DNA of 61,992 bases from Metabacillus lacus (GCF_009674805.1 NZ_WKKI01000020.1:1-61992), one strand, 5' to 3'. Positions 44,638 to 53,553 are shown, numbered from the stretch's first letter. Notes: generated by a model not told the origin, from the letters alone. Translations and numbers: made by a program.

Positions 44638-45000
44638 TTGAGTAGAGTAGAAATTTTTGACCCAGCCATGTGTTGTTCTACTGGTGTATGTGGACCAAGC
44701 ACTGATCCTGAATTAACACGATTTGCTTCTGCTGTTTTTTCTCTAGAGAAGAAAGGATTAGATATAAAAAGATATCAATTAACAATAGAGCCTGACAAAT
44801 TTGCTGAGAACAGCCATGTGAGTAAAGTTCTACATGAAAAAGGTCCTGATTCATTACCTATAATATTAGTGAATGATCAAATAGCTAAAATAGGAGAGTA
44901 TCCATCCAATAAAGAACTGGCATCATGGTTTGATGTAAAAGCTGAAGAGTTAAATGAAAAACCAAGAGTAAGGCTTTCTCTAAACATTAAGAAGCAGTAA
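44638..45000 (+). CDS. arsD: Arsenite metallochaperone ArsD
   Basis: A 120-residue thioredoxin-fold protein with the metalloid-binding Cys12, Cys13 and Cys18 in PAMCCSTGVCGPSTDPEL. The additional C-terminal cysteine pairs of the E. coli R773 protein are absent. It loads arsenite onto ArsA. The start is TTG 44638 after AAGGGGGA. Located directly before arsA. Confidence 0.93.
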   Translation: MSRVEIFDPAMCCSTGVCGPSTDPELTRFASAVFSLEKKGLDIKRYQLTIEPDKFAENSHVSKVLHEKGPDSLPIILVNDQIAKIGEYPSNKELASWFDVKAEELNEKPRVRLSLNIKKQ

Positions 45001-45019
45001 TTAGAAAGAAGTGATAAAT

Positions 45020-46789
45020 ATGTTTCAATCTTTCCATCCAAAAAATGTTGTTCATACACCATTTCTTTTTTTAACGGGAAAAGGAGGGGTTGGAAAAACT
45101 TCCACAGCCTGTGCAACAGCGGTCGCCTTAGCGGATAGCGGGAGAAAAGTATTGTTAATTAGCACCGACCCAGCATCCAATTTGCAAGACGTGTTTGCCA
45201 TTGAATTATCCAATGCACCTAGATCAGTTCCAAATGTGGAAAATTTATTTATAAGTAACTTAGACCCACATACATCAGCTGAAACATATCGTGAAAAAGT
45301 AGTTGGTCCATATCGAGGGGTTCTGCCCGATTCAGTTGTGGCTACGATGGAAGAACAATTATCAGGGGCATGTACAGTTGAAATAGCAGCATTTGATGAA
45401 TTTTCAACCTTATTGACTAACGAAGAGCTTATTCATCAATATGACCATATTATTTTTGATACTGCACCAACAGGACATACTTTACGTCTTTTACAACTAC
45501 CAACAGCCTGGAGTGGATTTTTGGATGTAAGTACCCATGGAGCATCTTGTTTAGGTCCGTTATCAGGCCTGGCTGACAAAAAAAATCTTTATGCAGAGAC
45601 TGTTGAAGTTCTATCAGATAATAGTAAAACAACACTACTATTAGTAACAAGACCTGATGCCTCTTCCCTGTTAGAAGCAAGTCATGCTTCGATGGAGTTA
45701 AAAGAGATTGGAGTTAGTAATCAATTGCTTATCGTAAATGGACTTCTACAAAATTATATAAAAGAAGATGAAGTATCCACAGCATTTTATAATAGGCAGC
45801 GTGATGCGTTAACCCAAATTCCAGCTACTCTAAAACAACTTGCAATCTATTCGTTACCTTTTGTTTCTTATTCACTAACTGGTGTTACTAATTTACGGTA
45901 TTTATTTACAGAAGGCTTGGTGCCAACACAGGAAAATAAAAACGAAAACTATACTAGTAACATCTCAGAGCTTAAAGATGTTATTGATGAATTTTCGGAA
46001 AGCAAAACAAAGCTTATTTTTACAATGGGGAAAGGTGGAGTAGGTAAGACTACTGTCGCTTCTGTCATAGCGGTCGGTTTGGCCGAAAAGGGGCATCGTG
46101 TTCATCTTACAACTACTGACCCTGCCTCACATATAGCCTATCATTTTCAAAACAGTGAATTAGATAACAATCTGACTATAAGCAGTATAAATCCGAAAGA
46201 GGAAGTGCAGAAATATAAAGCAGAAGTGCTAGCAAGTGCGGGGAAGAATTTGAATCATGAAGGACTTGCATATCTCGAGGAGGATTTAAATTCACCATGT
46301 ACAGAAGAGATTGCCGTCTTCCGAGCGTTTGCTGAAGTAGTCGCCAAGTCCGAAAATGAAATTGTCGTGATTGACACAGCCCCGACGGGACATACGTTAT
46401 TGTTGTTAGATGCAGCACAGTCATATAGTAAGGAAATTGCTAAGTCCACAGGGGAGGTTCCAGTAAGTGTAACAGAGCTGCTGCCAAAGATACGAGATCC
46501 TAAAGAAACTTCTGTTGTCATTGTTACATTAGCTGAAACTACACCAGTGCTAGAAGCTTCTAGATTACAAGACGATTTAAGGAGAGCAGATATTTATCCA
46601 AAATGGTGGGTGATTAATCAAAGTTTATTTGCTGCTGATACATCTGATCCTATATTAAAGGGCAAAGCAATGTCAGAAAAGGAATGGATACATGAAGTCA
46701 CTACAAATTTAGCTGAAAGATGTGCGATTGTTCAATGGATCAGCGAAGAAAAAGTAGGTTATGAGAAACTTAAAGATTTTATATTGTAA
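45020..46789 (+). CDS. arsA: Arsenite-transporting ATPase ArsA
   Basis: A 589-residue tandem ATPase. The two halves each have a deviant Walker A, GKGGVGKTS (about 20-28) and GKGGVGKTT (about 338-346), and each has DTAPTGHT. Metalloid-site cysteines are in SGACTVEIA, HGASCLGPLS and NSPCTEEIA, equivalent to Cys113, Cys172 and Cys422 of the E. coli enzyme. It powers ArsB with ATP. ATG 45020 is chosen because AAGAAGTGA is spaced correctly; the in-frame GTG 45011 lies inside that site. Confidence 0.95.
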   Translation: MFQSFHPKNVVHTPFLFLTGKGGVGKTSTACATAVALADSGRKVLLISTDPASNLQDVFAIELSNAPRSVPNVENLFISNLDPHTSAETYREKVVGPYRGVLPDSVVATMEEQLSGACTVEIAAFDEFSTLLTNEELIHQYDHIIFDTAPTGHTLRLLQLPTAWSGFLDVSTHGASCLGPLSGLADKKNLYAETVEVLSDNSKTTLLLVTRPDASSLLEASHASMELKEIGVSNQLLIVNGLLQNYIKEDEVSTAFYNRQRDALTQIPATLKQLAIYSLPFVSYSLTGVTNLRYLFTEGLVPTQENKNENYTSNISELKDVIDEFSESKTKLIFTMGKGGVGKTTVASVIAVGLAEKGHRVHLTTTDPASHIAYHFQNSELDNNLTISSINPKEEVQKYKAEVLASAGKNLNHEGLAYLEEDLNSPCTEEIAVFRAFAEVVAKSENEIVVIDTAPTGHTLLLLDAAQSYSKEIAKSTGEVPVSVTELLPKIRDPKETSVVIVTLAETTPVLEASRLQDDLRRADIYPKWWVINQSLFAADTSDPILKGKAMSEKEWIHEVTTNLAERCAIVQWISEEKVGYEKLKDFIL

Positions 46790-46804
46790 CATTGGGGGAA
46801 GAAA

Positions 46805-47752
46805 ATGGAGAAAGTAGTTATTTTAGGTACAGGCCCAGCTGGACTAACGGCAGCAATTTATCTGGCACGAGCAAATATGAAGCCAGTTATCATCGAAGGC
46901 AGTCAGCCTGGAGGGCAATTGACACTAACAACAGAGGTTGAAAACTTCCCTGGATTTGTTAGTGGAATTATGGGACCTGAGCTGATGGACAACATGAGAA
47001 AACAAGCCGAGAGATTTGGTGCTGTCTTTAAAAGAGGGTGGGTTACGAATGTTGATTTTTCCAAAAGACCTTACAAACTACAAGTCGAGGGTTTAGGGGA
47101 ATTGGAAACAGAGGCTCTCATTTTATCCACAGGGGCATCTGCAAAACTGTTAAACATTCCTGGAGAAAGAGTAAATATTGGACGTGGAGTTAGTACCTGT
47201 GCCACATGTGATGGATTCTTTTTTAGAGGAAAAAAGGTCATTATTATTGGCGGCGGAGATTCTGCGATGGAGGAAGCTAATTTCTTAACTAAGTTTGCCA
47301 GTGAAGTCATTGTTGTTCATAGAAGAAGTGAACTTAGAGCTTCAAAAATTATGCAGGAACGTGCCAAGGATAATCCAAAGATTTCATGGCAACTAAACAA
47401 AACGCCAATCGAGGTTTTAGCAGAAGAAAAGGGAGTTACAGCTTTAAAAGTAGTAAACAATGAGACAAATAAAGAAGAAGTAATTCCGACTGATGGAATA
47501 TTCGTAGCAATTGGACATACACCAAATACAGCCTTTTTAAATGGAAAAATTGATACAGATGAGACAGGTTATATAAAAGTAATCCCTGGCACAACCGAAA
47601 CGAATATTCCTGGTGTTTTTGCATGTGGAGATGTTGGAGATAAGAAGTATCGACAAGCAATTACCGCAGCAGGTACAGGTTGTATGGCAGCTCTAGATGC
47701 GGAAAGGTATTTAGAAGGATCCAGTGTACATGACTGGAGTGTATCTTTATAA
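46805..47752 (+). CDS. trxB: Thioredoxin reductase-like flavoenzyme
   Basis: A 315-residue FAD/NADPH disulfide reductase. FAD-binding GTGPAGLTAAIYLARANM, redox CATC (Cys132, Cys135) in STCATCDGFF, NADPH loop GGGDSAMEEANFL, and GVFACGDV near the end. Present in the ars operon, it probably feeds electrons to thioredoxin for ArsC. It is 15 bases after arsA. Not necessarily the cell's main TrxB. Confidence 0.9.
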   Translation: MEKVVILGTGPAGLTAAIYLARANMKPVIIEGSQPGGQLTLTTEVENFPGFVSGIMGPELMDNMRKQAERFGAVFKRGWVTNVDFSKRPYKLQVEGLGELETEALILSTGASAKLLNIPGERVNIGRGVSTCATCDGFFFRGKKVIIIGGGDSAMEEANFLTKFASEVIVVHRRSELRASKIMQERAKDNPKISWQLNKTPIEVLAEEKGVTALKVVNNETNKEEVIPTDGIFVAIGHTPNTAFLNGKIDTDETGYIKVIPGTTETNIPGVFACGDVGDKKYRQAITAAGTGCMAALDAERYLEGSSVHDWSVSL

Positions 47753-47768
47753 CTAGGAGGATTTTAAA

Positions 47769-48197
47769 ATGACAACGAAAAATTATCACGAATTAATTGA
47801 AGATAGAATTTTCATTGGTGGAGCTGATGATGTTAAAGATGTCCTTAAGGATGAAAAAGTTGACGTGGTGTATGATTTAAGAGCAGAATCACCCAATGCT
47901 GATTCAGAATATAATCGTATTCATAGTCCGATTGTGGATGATGAGGCAAATCAAGAAGAATCGATAAAAAAATCCATTGATCAAGTGGTGAAAGACTATA
48001 ATGAAGGTAAGAATATTTATTTCCACTGCCAAGGAGGAAGTAATAGAACTGGTACTGTTGCAATAGGAACCCTGCTTTCTTTAGGAAAGGCCAGCACTAT
48101 TGAAGAGGCAGAAGGTATAGCGAAAAATGCTCGACCGAAAATTAATGTGAAGACTGAAATGAAAGAGGCATTAAAAAAAATTTATCACAATGGATAA
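47769..48197 (+). CDS. Dual-specificity phosphatase-like protein in the ars operon
   Basis: A 142-residue protein with the cysteine-phosphatase signature HCQGGSNRTG: His86, nucleophile Cys87, five residues, Arg93. A DDEA segment near 57-60 may supply the acid. The core is the tyrosine/dual-specificity phosphatase fold rather than the ArsC (low-MW) fold. In this setting it could use arsenate chemistry, protect against arsenylated metabolites, or regulate the pathway; none is shown. AGGAGG upstream, 16 bases after trxB. Confidence 0.8.
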   Translation: MTTKNYHELIEDRIFIGGADDVKDVLKDEKVDVVYDLRAESPNADSEYNRIHSPIVDDEANQEESIKKSIDQVVKDYNEGKNIYFHCQGGSNRTGTVAIGTLLSLGKASTIEEAEGIAKNARPKINVKTEMKEALKKIYHNG

Positions 48198-48216
48198 ATA
48201 TATTGGAGAGATTTAG

Positions 48217-48492
48217 ATGAAAATAACAGATACTGCTAAAGAAATATTAGAATGTTTCTTAACGCAAAATGGGGCAGAAGGAATACGACTTTATTCAGTT
48301 GCTGGATGCTGCGGACCACAATTTGCATTATCATTAGATACACCAGAGCCAACTGATAAGATTGAAACAATCAATGGGATAAGAGTAGCATTCGATGCTC
48401 AAATTACCTCAACAGGTGAAATAACCCTAGATAAAGAAGAAAGTGAAAATGGAGCAGGATTAGTATTATTAGGAGCTAGTAGTTATTGTTGA
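48217..48492 (+). CDS. HesB/IscA-like protein with Cys-Cys motif
   Basis: A 91-residue HesB-like protein. The motif GCCGPQFALSLD (Cys31, Cys32) and C-terminal SSYC (Cys91) replace the usual IscA three-cysteine arrangement; Cys13 is also present. The family includes selenoprotein members with Sec at this spot, a sign of redox or soft-metal chemistry. Last gene of the ars operon, so binding of arsenite by the vicinal thiols is an attractive guess. GGAGAG upstream. Confidence 0.75.
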   Translation: MKITDTAKEILECFLTQNGAEGIRLYSVAGCCGPQFALSLDTPEPTDKIETINGIRVAFDAQITSTGEITLDKEESENGAGLVLLGASSYC

Positions 48493-48513
48493 GGAAAAGG
48501 ATAAATGCTAAAA

Positions 48514-48562
48514 ACAAAAAATCCCCTGAAAGTTGATAAACAACATTTTAGGGGATTTTTTG
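48514..48562. terminator. Bidirectional terminator between ars operon and rpsD
   Basis: AAAAATCCCCTGAAA and TTTTAGGGGATTTTTT with further GTTG/CAAC pairing at the tip. It serves both converging genes. Confidence 0.85.
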
Positions 48563-48589
48563 TTTTCATTACTCTGCAATCTAAAAAGA

Positions 48590-49192
48590 TTAACGAGAGT
48601 AGAACTCAACGATTAGAGCTTCGTTAATTTCAGCCGGCAATTCAGAACGCTCAGGAGAACGAGTGAAAGTTCCTTCAAGTTTGTCAGCATCGAAAGTTAT
48701 ATAGTCTGGAATGAAGCTGTTTACTTCAACTGCTTCTTTCACGATGTCAAGGTTGCGGGACTTTTCGCGAAGAGAAAGAGTTTGACCAGTTTTAACTTGG
48801 AAAGATGGAATATCAACGCGGCTTCCGTCAACTAGAATATGGCCGTGGTTTACTAATTGGCGTGCCTGGCGGCGCGTACGAGCCAATCCTAAGCGATAAA
48901 CAAGGTTGTCTAAACGAGATTCTAAAAGAATCATGAAGTTTTCACCGTGCTTACCAGCTTGTTTGCCAGCTCTGTCAAAAAGATTGCGGAATTGGCGTTC
49001 GTTTACACCATACATGTGGCGCAGCTTTTGCTTTTCCTGCAATTGCAAACCATACTCAGAGATTTTTTTACGTTGAGTTGGACCATGTTGTCCAGGAGCG
49101 AAAGGACGTTTTTCCAATTCTTTTCCTGTACCACTTAAAGATATGCCTAATCGGCGAGATAATTTCCAGCTTGGACCTGTATAACGAGCCAT
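48590..49192 (-). CDS. rpsD: 30S ribosomal protein S4
   Basis: A 200-residue S4, normal for Bacillus: starts [21 protein letters not shown], has the S4 RNA-binding domain ([31 protein letters not shown]) and ends [14 protein letters not shown]. It binds 16S rRNA early in 30S assembly and in Bacillus represses its own translation through its leader. AAGGAGGAG lies before the ATG. It reads towards the ars operon. Confidence 0.97.
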   Translation of the reverse strand: MARYTGPSWKLSRRLGISLSGTGKELEKRPFAPGQHGPTQRKKISEYGLQLQEKQKLRHMYGVNERQFRNLFDRAGKQAGKHGENFMILLESRLDNLVYRLGLARTRRQARQLVNHGHILVDGSRVDIPSFQVKTGQTLSLREKSRNLDIVKEAVEVNSFIPDYITFDADKLEGTFTRSPERSELPAEINEALIVEFYSR

Positions 49193-49375
49193 TATATGAC
49201 TCCTCCTTCATGTTTTTATTCGCATAAAATAAAAACAGTATGACTCTTCCAACCATGCACATTTTGTTTTCATATATCCTCGCTCCGGCAGCAGGGAGTT
49301 ACTCGATACACCTCTAGGCAGAGGAACAAAATGAAATCATGTTTGCTGAACCACTAGGCTGCGATATTTTACACA
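49193..49375 (-). promoter_or_regulatory. rpsD leader (candidate S4 autoregulatory RNA)
   Basis: About 180 nt between the promoter at 49382-49410 and the start codon, read on the minus strand. It contains CCTCTGCCTAGAGG (self-pairing), CTCCCTGCTGCCGGAG and the AT-rich TTTTTATTTTATGCG...AATAAAAAC hairpin near the ribosome site. B. subtilis S4 binds such a leader to shut off translation; that this one acts the same is inferred. Confidence 0.6.
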
Positions 49376-49381
49376 AAGAAT

Positions 49382-49410
49382 ATTATATGATGTTAAAAAG
49401 GTAAAGTCAA
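49382..49410 (-). promoter_or_regulatory. rpsD promoter
   Basis: On the minus strand TTGACT (49410-49405), 17-base spacer, TATAAT (49387-49382). Near-consensus SigA promoter. Confidence 0.85.
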
Positions 49411-49480
49411 GGCTGTTTCTAAATCTTCGGGAGTTCAACCTTTAGGATTTCAGTCGATAATATAAATAGAATAAATATTA

Positions 49481-49489
49481 TGGTATAAT
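49481..49489 (+). promoter_or_regulatory. Extended -10 promoter of dgcP
   Basis: TGGTATAAT with extended TGn; no good -35 (TATAAA at 49461). The box overlaps a possible ATG (49488), so the translated start must lie downstream. Confidence 0.6.
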
Positions 49490-49535
49490 GGATAAGATTG
49501 TCAAAAGCGAGTATCTTATAAATTCGGGTGATTGT

Positions 49536-51380
49536 ATGCTGGGTACACATTTAGCAAGCAGAAAACTGGAACAATCTCTTCTTACATATATCCTTGAGGG
49601 GAAACAAGAAACAGTCGGATTCTCTGCAGGTGCAGCCCTGCTGGAAGATGAGCTGAAGCATTTGTTTGATTCTCCGGCAGCTGCTGTCTCCATTTATGAC
49701 AGCCGGCTGGAAGCGTTTGTCCGTATTTCAGGTTTAAAAGAAAAATTGAAGCCTGACTGGATCAGCAAAAGAATTCTTCCTGCTGAACTTTTCTCTGCAG
49801 GCTGGGCAGAGTCAGAAGGAAAGATAATGTTAACTTGCAAACTGAATGCAAGGACAGAAGCTCTTGTATCTGTTGCTTATCCAAAAAAGAGTGTTTCTTC
49901 TATAGAAATGGAGGAGATTTTGCGTCTGTGCTCAGGCTTTCTTTCCCATTGCTATCAGAGTGAAAAGCTTAGCGGCAATGAAAACAAATATCAAAAGTTA
50001 TACTGGCTGACAGAAAGAATGCATGCCAGCATGGACAAAGACGGCGTATTGCTTGAACTGGTCTCTACACTGCAGAACATGTATCCTCAATATCTGTTTT
50101 ATTTGTTTTTGTCCCACGATAATGATAATGACAGGCTTCTTGACTTGCCCGTAAAGAATCTGCTTCCCGAAAGCGATCCTGCCAATGAAAAAGCAATGCA
50201 AGCTTTTTTGTCAGGAGAGACCGTTGAAGAATTTGATCAAAGAGTTCTTCAGACCGCCGCCTATATTCCTTTAAAAGGTAAGCAGGGTATTTATGGCGTA
50301 CTGGAAGTTCTGATTAACCATTTTAAAGCCTCAGGAGAGACAGCTGAGGAAATCAGTTTTATATCACTGCTGGCAAACACGGCAGGAAACGCGCTTGAAA
50401 ATGCCCAGTTATACGAGCAATCCAAAAGACTGATAGCGGATCTTCAGCTGATAAATGAAACCTCCCACCAGCTTAATAAAAATCTGCGGCTGCATGAAAC
50501 GATGACATATATGGCAGAACAAATCAGCGAATCTTTTGGGGGAGAAGAAATGTGCTTCGTTTATACGGAAGAGGGAGGAACAGCAAGAATGCTTCCGGGC
50601 AGCACCGAATTCTTCTCTTCAGGAGAAGGGGCGAAATATTTATCCTTTGCCTGGGATAAAACCAAAGATGATCCTGAAGGTCTGTTTATTGGAAATATCT
50701 CTCTTCAGATACATGACGGCCGGTACTTATCTATGATGGCAGTCCCAATGATTGTTAGTGAAAAAGTCCGCGGGCTTGCCATCGTTCTTCATCATGAACC
50801 TTATTTCTTTCCCTTTGAAACTTTTAAGCTTCTTCAGTCGCTCATACACCACTCAACGCTGGCGCTGACAAATTCTATGCTGAGGGAAGAGCTTGAAATG
50901 CTGGTGAGAACGGACACGTTAACAAGGCTTTATTCAAGAAGACATATGGATGAAAAAATTAATATGTCAATGAAAGCCGACAGGCAAGGGACATTTATTC
51001 TCCTTGATATTGATAATTTTAAAGCAGTAAATGATATGTACGGACATCAGGTTGGTGATGAAGTGCTGCAGCAGGTGGCATTGATCATAAAAGAAAATAT
51101 CCGCGAAAACGATATAGGTGCCCGCTGGGGCGGAGAAGAGCTGGCCATTTATCTTCCGCATGCAGACCTGGAAGCGGGAGCTGCCGTGGCAAAACGGATT
51201 GTAGAGAAAGTGGAAGTAACAACTTCTCCAGCAGTAACTGTCTCCTGCGGTGTCTCCTGGTGGAGCTGCGGAGAGGAAGATTCCCTGCAAAAGGTGTTTA
51301 AAAGAGCTGATCAGGCTTTGTATCTTGCTAAAGGAAGCGGTAAAAACAAAGTTCTTCTTCAGCAGGGGAGCAAGGAATGA
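49536..51380 (+). CDS. dgcP: Diguanylate cyclase with GAF-like domains (DgcP)
   Basis: About 614 residues. Two GAF-like sensor regions (about 1-150 and 160-420) precede a GGDEF domain (about 455-610) with active site RWGGEELAIYL (GGEEL near 533) and the upstream NDMYGHQVGDEVL. It makes cyclic di-GMP from GTP. No I-site RxxD is clear. The start is ATG 49536 (MLGTHLASRKL) with a weak GGGTGA; ATG 49488 lies in the promoter. Next to rpsD like B. subtilis dgcP (ytrP). Confidence 0.9.
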   Translation: MLGTHLASRKLEQSLLTYILEGKQETVGFSAGAALLEDELKHLFDSPAAAVSIYDSRLEAFVRISGLKEKLKPDWISKRILPAELFSAGWAESEGKIMLTCKLNARTEALVSVAYPKKSVSSIEMEEILRLCSGFLSHCYQSEKLSGNENKYQKLYWLTERMHASMDKDGVLLELVSTLQNMYPQYLFYLFLSHDNDNDRLLDLPVKNLLPESDPANEKAMQAFLSGETVEEFDQRVLQTAAYIPLKGKQGIYGVLEVLINHFKASGETAEEISFISLLANTAGNALENAQLYEQSKRLIADLQLINETSHQLNKNLRLHETMTYMAEQISESFGGEEMCFVYTEEGGTARMLPGSTEFFSSGEGAKYLSFAWDKTKDDPEGLFIGNISLQIHDGRYLSMMAVPMIVSEKVRGLAIVLHHEPYFFPFETFKLLQSLIHHSTLALTNSMLREELEMLVRTDTLTRLYSRRHMDEKINMSMKADRQGTFILLDIDNFKAVNDMYGHQVGDEVLQQVALIIKENIRENDIGARWGGEELAIYLPHADLEAGAAVAKRIVEKVEVTTSPAVTVSCGVSWWSCGEEDSLQKVFKRADQALYLAKGSGKNKVLLQQGSKE

Positions 51381-51423
51381 TCATCCAATAAAATGAGCAG
51401 CAGCCTTTTATGCCAGCCTTTTA

Positions 51424-51446
51424 CTCGCCCCTGGGCGGGTTTTCTT
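51424..51446 (+). terminator. dgcP terminator
   Basis: CGCCC, loop CTG, GGGCG followed by GTTTTCTTT. Confidence 0.6.
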
Positions 51447-51457
51447 TCATTTTAAAA

Positions 51458-51471
51458 GGAAAACGCTTACA
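51458..51471 (+). promoter_or_regulatory. cre-like CcpA site upstream of the methionine gamma-lyase gene
   Basis: GGAAAACGCTTACA matches TGWAANCGNTNWCA at every fixed position except the first base. It lies 60 bp before the start codon, where binding would repress. Confidence 0.65.
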
Positions 51472-51530
51472 AAAGGAAGAATATTTCATAAGATATAAAA
51501 AATCGTTTAAAGGAAGGAAGCAAAAAAGAC

Positions 51531-52712
51531 ATGGAAAAAGATCTGCATTTTGAGACCAAACTCATTCATTCTTCTGAAAAGCATGAAGATCCTTATCGCA
51601 GCCTTGTTCCTCCTTTGTATCAAACTTCAACATTTGCTTTTGAAAATGCCGCACAAGGGGAAGCGAGATTTTCAGGGGCAGATGAGGGTCCAGTGTACAC
51701 CAGGCTTTCTAATCCGACAGTAGAGATGCTGGAGAAAAAATTAGCGAATTTGGAAGGCGGAGAAGCAGCTCTTGCTTTCAGCTCCGGAATGGGAGCAGTT
51801 TCATCAGTGTTATTGTCCCTTGTTAATCAAAATCAGCATATTCTCTGTTCTAAAGGTGTATATGGCTGTACGTATGGTCTGCTTCAAATGCTGAAAGAAA
51901 AGTTTGCTATCTCCCATACTTTTTCCGGCATGAACAGCAGCATGGAAATTGAGAGTGCAATCCTTCCTGAAACAGCCTGCATTTATATAGAAACACCAAT
52001 CAATCCTACAATGGAACTTATTGACTTAGAGCTTGCTGCAAAAATAGGAAAAAAACATGGTATTCCGGTCATAGTAGATAATACGTTCTGTTCTCCATAT
52101 CTTCAGCAGCCGCTTTTGCTGAACTGTGATATTGTCATTCACAGTGCTACAAAATATATTTCAGGGCACGGAGATGTGATTGCGGGTATAGCGGTCGGAA
52201 AAATAGATTACTTGAATGAAGTGGCAATGACAGTCAGAAAAGATATAGGTTCTGTGCTTTCACCTTTTGATGCATGGCTGCTATTAAGAGGCTTAAAAAC
52301 ATTGGCTGTCAGAATGGACCGCCACTGTGAAACTGCTGAAAAGCTTGCTGTAAAATTAGAAAATCACCCTGTCATCAGCAGCGTATCCTATCCATTTCTG
52401 CGTTCCTTTCCGCAATATGACCTCGCCGTAAAGCAGATGAAAAAGGGCGGAGGCTTGATTACCATTACTGTTAAAGGAGGAAAAGAGGAAGCGCAGAAAG
52501 TAATGGATGCTTTGAAGCTGGTGAAGATTGCGGTCAGCCTGGGAGATGCGGAAACACTCATTCAGCATCCTGCCACAATGACTCATTCTGTAATAGACGA
52601 AAAAGAAAGGATAAAAATGGGGATAACAGATAATATGCTCAGACTTTCAGTTGGACTTGAGGCAGAGGAAGATATATGGGAGGACTTGAGCCGGGCGCTT
52701 CGGTCCATATAA
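51531..52712 (+). CDS. Cys/Met metabolism PLP enzyme, methionine gamma-lyase-like
   Basis: A 393-residue fold-type I PLP enzyme. PLP lysine is Lys208 in SATKYISGHGD; VYTRLSNPT, SGMGA and VDNTFCSPYLQQP are the standard cofactor contacts. Cys113 in VYGCTYG is the position of the active-site cysteine that marks methionine gamma-lyases, favouring that over cystathionine gamma-synthase or beta-lyase. It would split methionine to methanethiol, ammonia and 2-oxobutyrate. Not present at this spot in B. subtilis; the neighbour ytsP also acts on methionine. AAAGGAAGG precedes the ATG. Confidence 0.82.
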   Translation: MEKDLHFETKLIHSSEKHEDPYRSLVPPLYQTSTFAFENAAQGEARFSGADEGPVYTRLSNPTVEMLEKKLANLEGGEAALAFSSGMGAVSSVLLSLVNQNQHILCSKGVYGCTYGLLQMLKEKFAISHTFSGMNSSMEIESAILPETACIYIETPINPTMELIDLELAAKIGKKHGIPVIVDNTFCSPYLQQPLLLNCDIVIHSATKYISGHGDVIAGIAVGKIDYLNEVAMTVRKDIGSVLSPFDAWLLLRGLKTLAVRMDRHCETAEKLAVKLENHPVISSVSYPFLRSFPQYDLAVKQMKKGGGLITITVKGGKEEAQKVMDALKLVKIAVSLGDAETLIQHPATMTHSVIDEKERIKMGITDNMLRLSVGLEAEEDIWEDLSRALRSI

Positions 52713-52759
52713 AAACAGCCTTCCTTCTCGCTGCCTTTTGTTATTTTTTTGTTTAGGAA

Positions 52760-52967
52760 TGGTGGGGGAAAAGTTGATTTCAGCTCCGGGTGCTTGCTTT
52801 CCGGGGGGCGGGCGGCGAGCCTCCTGAAGCGAGGGAAGCGGCTCGGCCCCGCCCGCGGAAAGCGTCCGCCCGGAGTGGAAATCTCACCACCTTGGTATTC
52901 TATCTATATTTTTAAAATAAAATAGACCGCAGGAAAACTCGGAATCCTTGAGTTTGTCTACGGTCTG
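52760..52967 (-). mobile_element. GC-rich dispersed element, copy 2
   Basis: Reverse-orientation relative of the element at 4065. Read on the minus strand it begins CAGACCGTAGAC (52967) with a hairpin (ACCG...CGGT, internal AACTC/GAGTTT), then TTTTATTTTAAAAATATAG, GAATACCAAGGTGG, a GC-rich core and AAGCAAGCACCCGGAGC. It is placed directly after the ytsP terminator-like hairpin CAGCCT/AGGCTG. No open frame. Confidence 0.7.
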
Positions 52968-53002
52968 AAACAGCCTTTCTCTCGGGAGGCTGTTTTATTT
53001 TT

Positions 53003-53482
53003 TTATAAATGAAGAATAAGTTCTTCGACAAATAATTCGAGATAATGCTGATCAATTTCATCAAATCGGTTCTTAACAGGACTGTCAATATCAAGAACCC
53101 CGAACAACTCTCCATCTTTCATTATCGGTACAACAATTTCTGATTGCGATGCAGCGTCACAAGCAATATGTCCCGGGAAAAGGTGCACGTCTTCCACTCT
53201 CTCCGTTTTTTGATTGCTCGCAGCTGTGCCGCAAACACCTTTGCCGAGCGGTATTCTCACGCATGCAGGAAGTCCCTGAAAAGGTCCAAGAATCAGCTGA
53301 TCTTCCTTATAAAGGTAATAGCCGACCCAGTTTACTTCAGTGAGAAACTGGTTGAGCAAGGCAGAAGAATTAGCCAGATTTGCTAACTGATCATTTTCTC
53401 CCTCCAAAAGGGCTTTCAGTTGTTTAATAAGCAGGCTGTATTGATCTTTTTTGCTGCCGTTATAATTTTCGACATGGAACAT
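53003..53482 (-). CDS. ytsP: GAF-type free methionine-(R)-sulfoxide reductase (YtsP)
   Basis: A 159-residue stand-alone GAF protein of the fRMsr family. Conserved: NWVGYYL, LGPFQGLPACVRIPLGKGVCGTAA and HIACDAASQSEIVVPI, with cysteines in LPAC, GVCG and IACD at the catalytic/resolving places. It reduces free methionine-R-sulfoxide. Located between the methionine gamma-lyase-like gene and refZ. Its downstream hairpin is followed by the GC-rich element. Confidence 0.9.
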   Translation of the reverse strand: MFHVENYNGSKKDQYSLLIKQLKALLEGENDQLANLANSSALLNQFLTEVNWVGYYLYKEDQLILGPFQGLPACVRIPLGKGVCGTAASNQKTERVEDVHLFPGHIACDAASQSEIVVPIMKDGELFGVLDIDSPVKNRFDEIDQHYLELFVEELILHL

Positions 53483-53553
53483 GTTCTTTCCCCACCTTTA
53501 GTTTTATTTTTTCAAAATGACTGTTTTCCTAAAAGAATTGTCGAGAAGTCATA

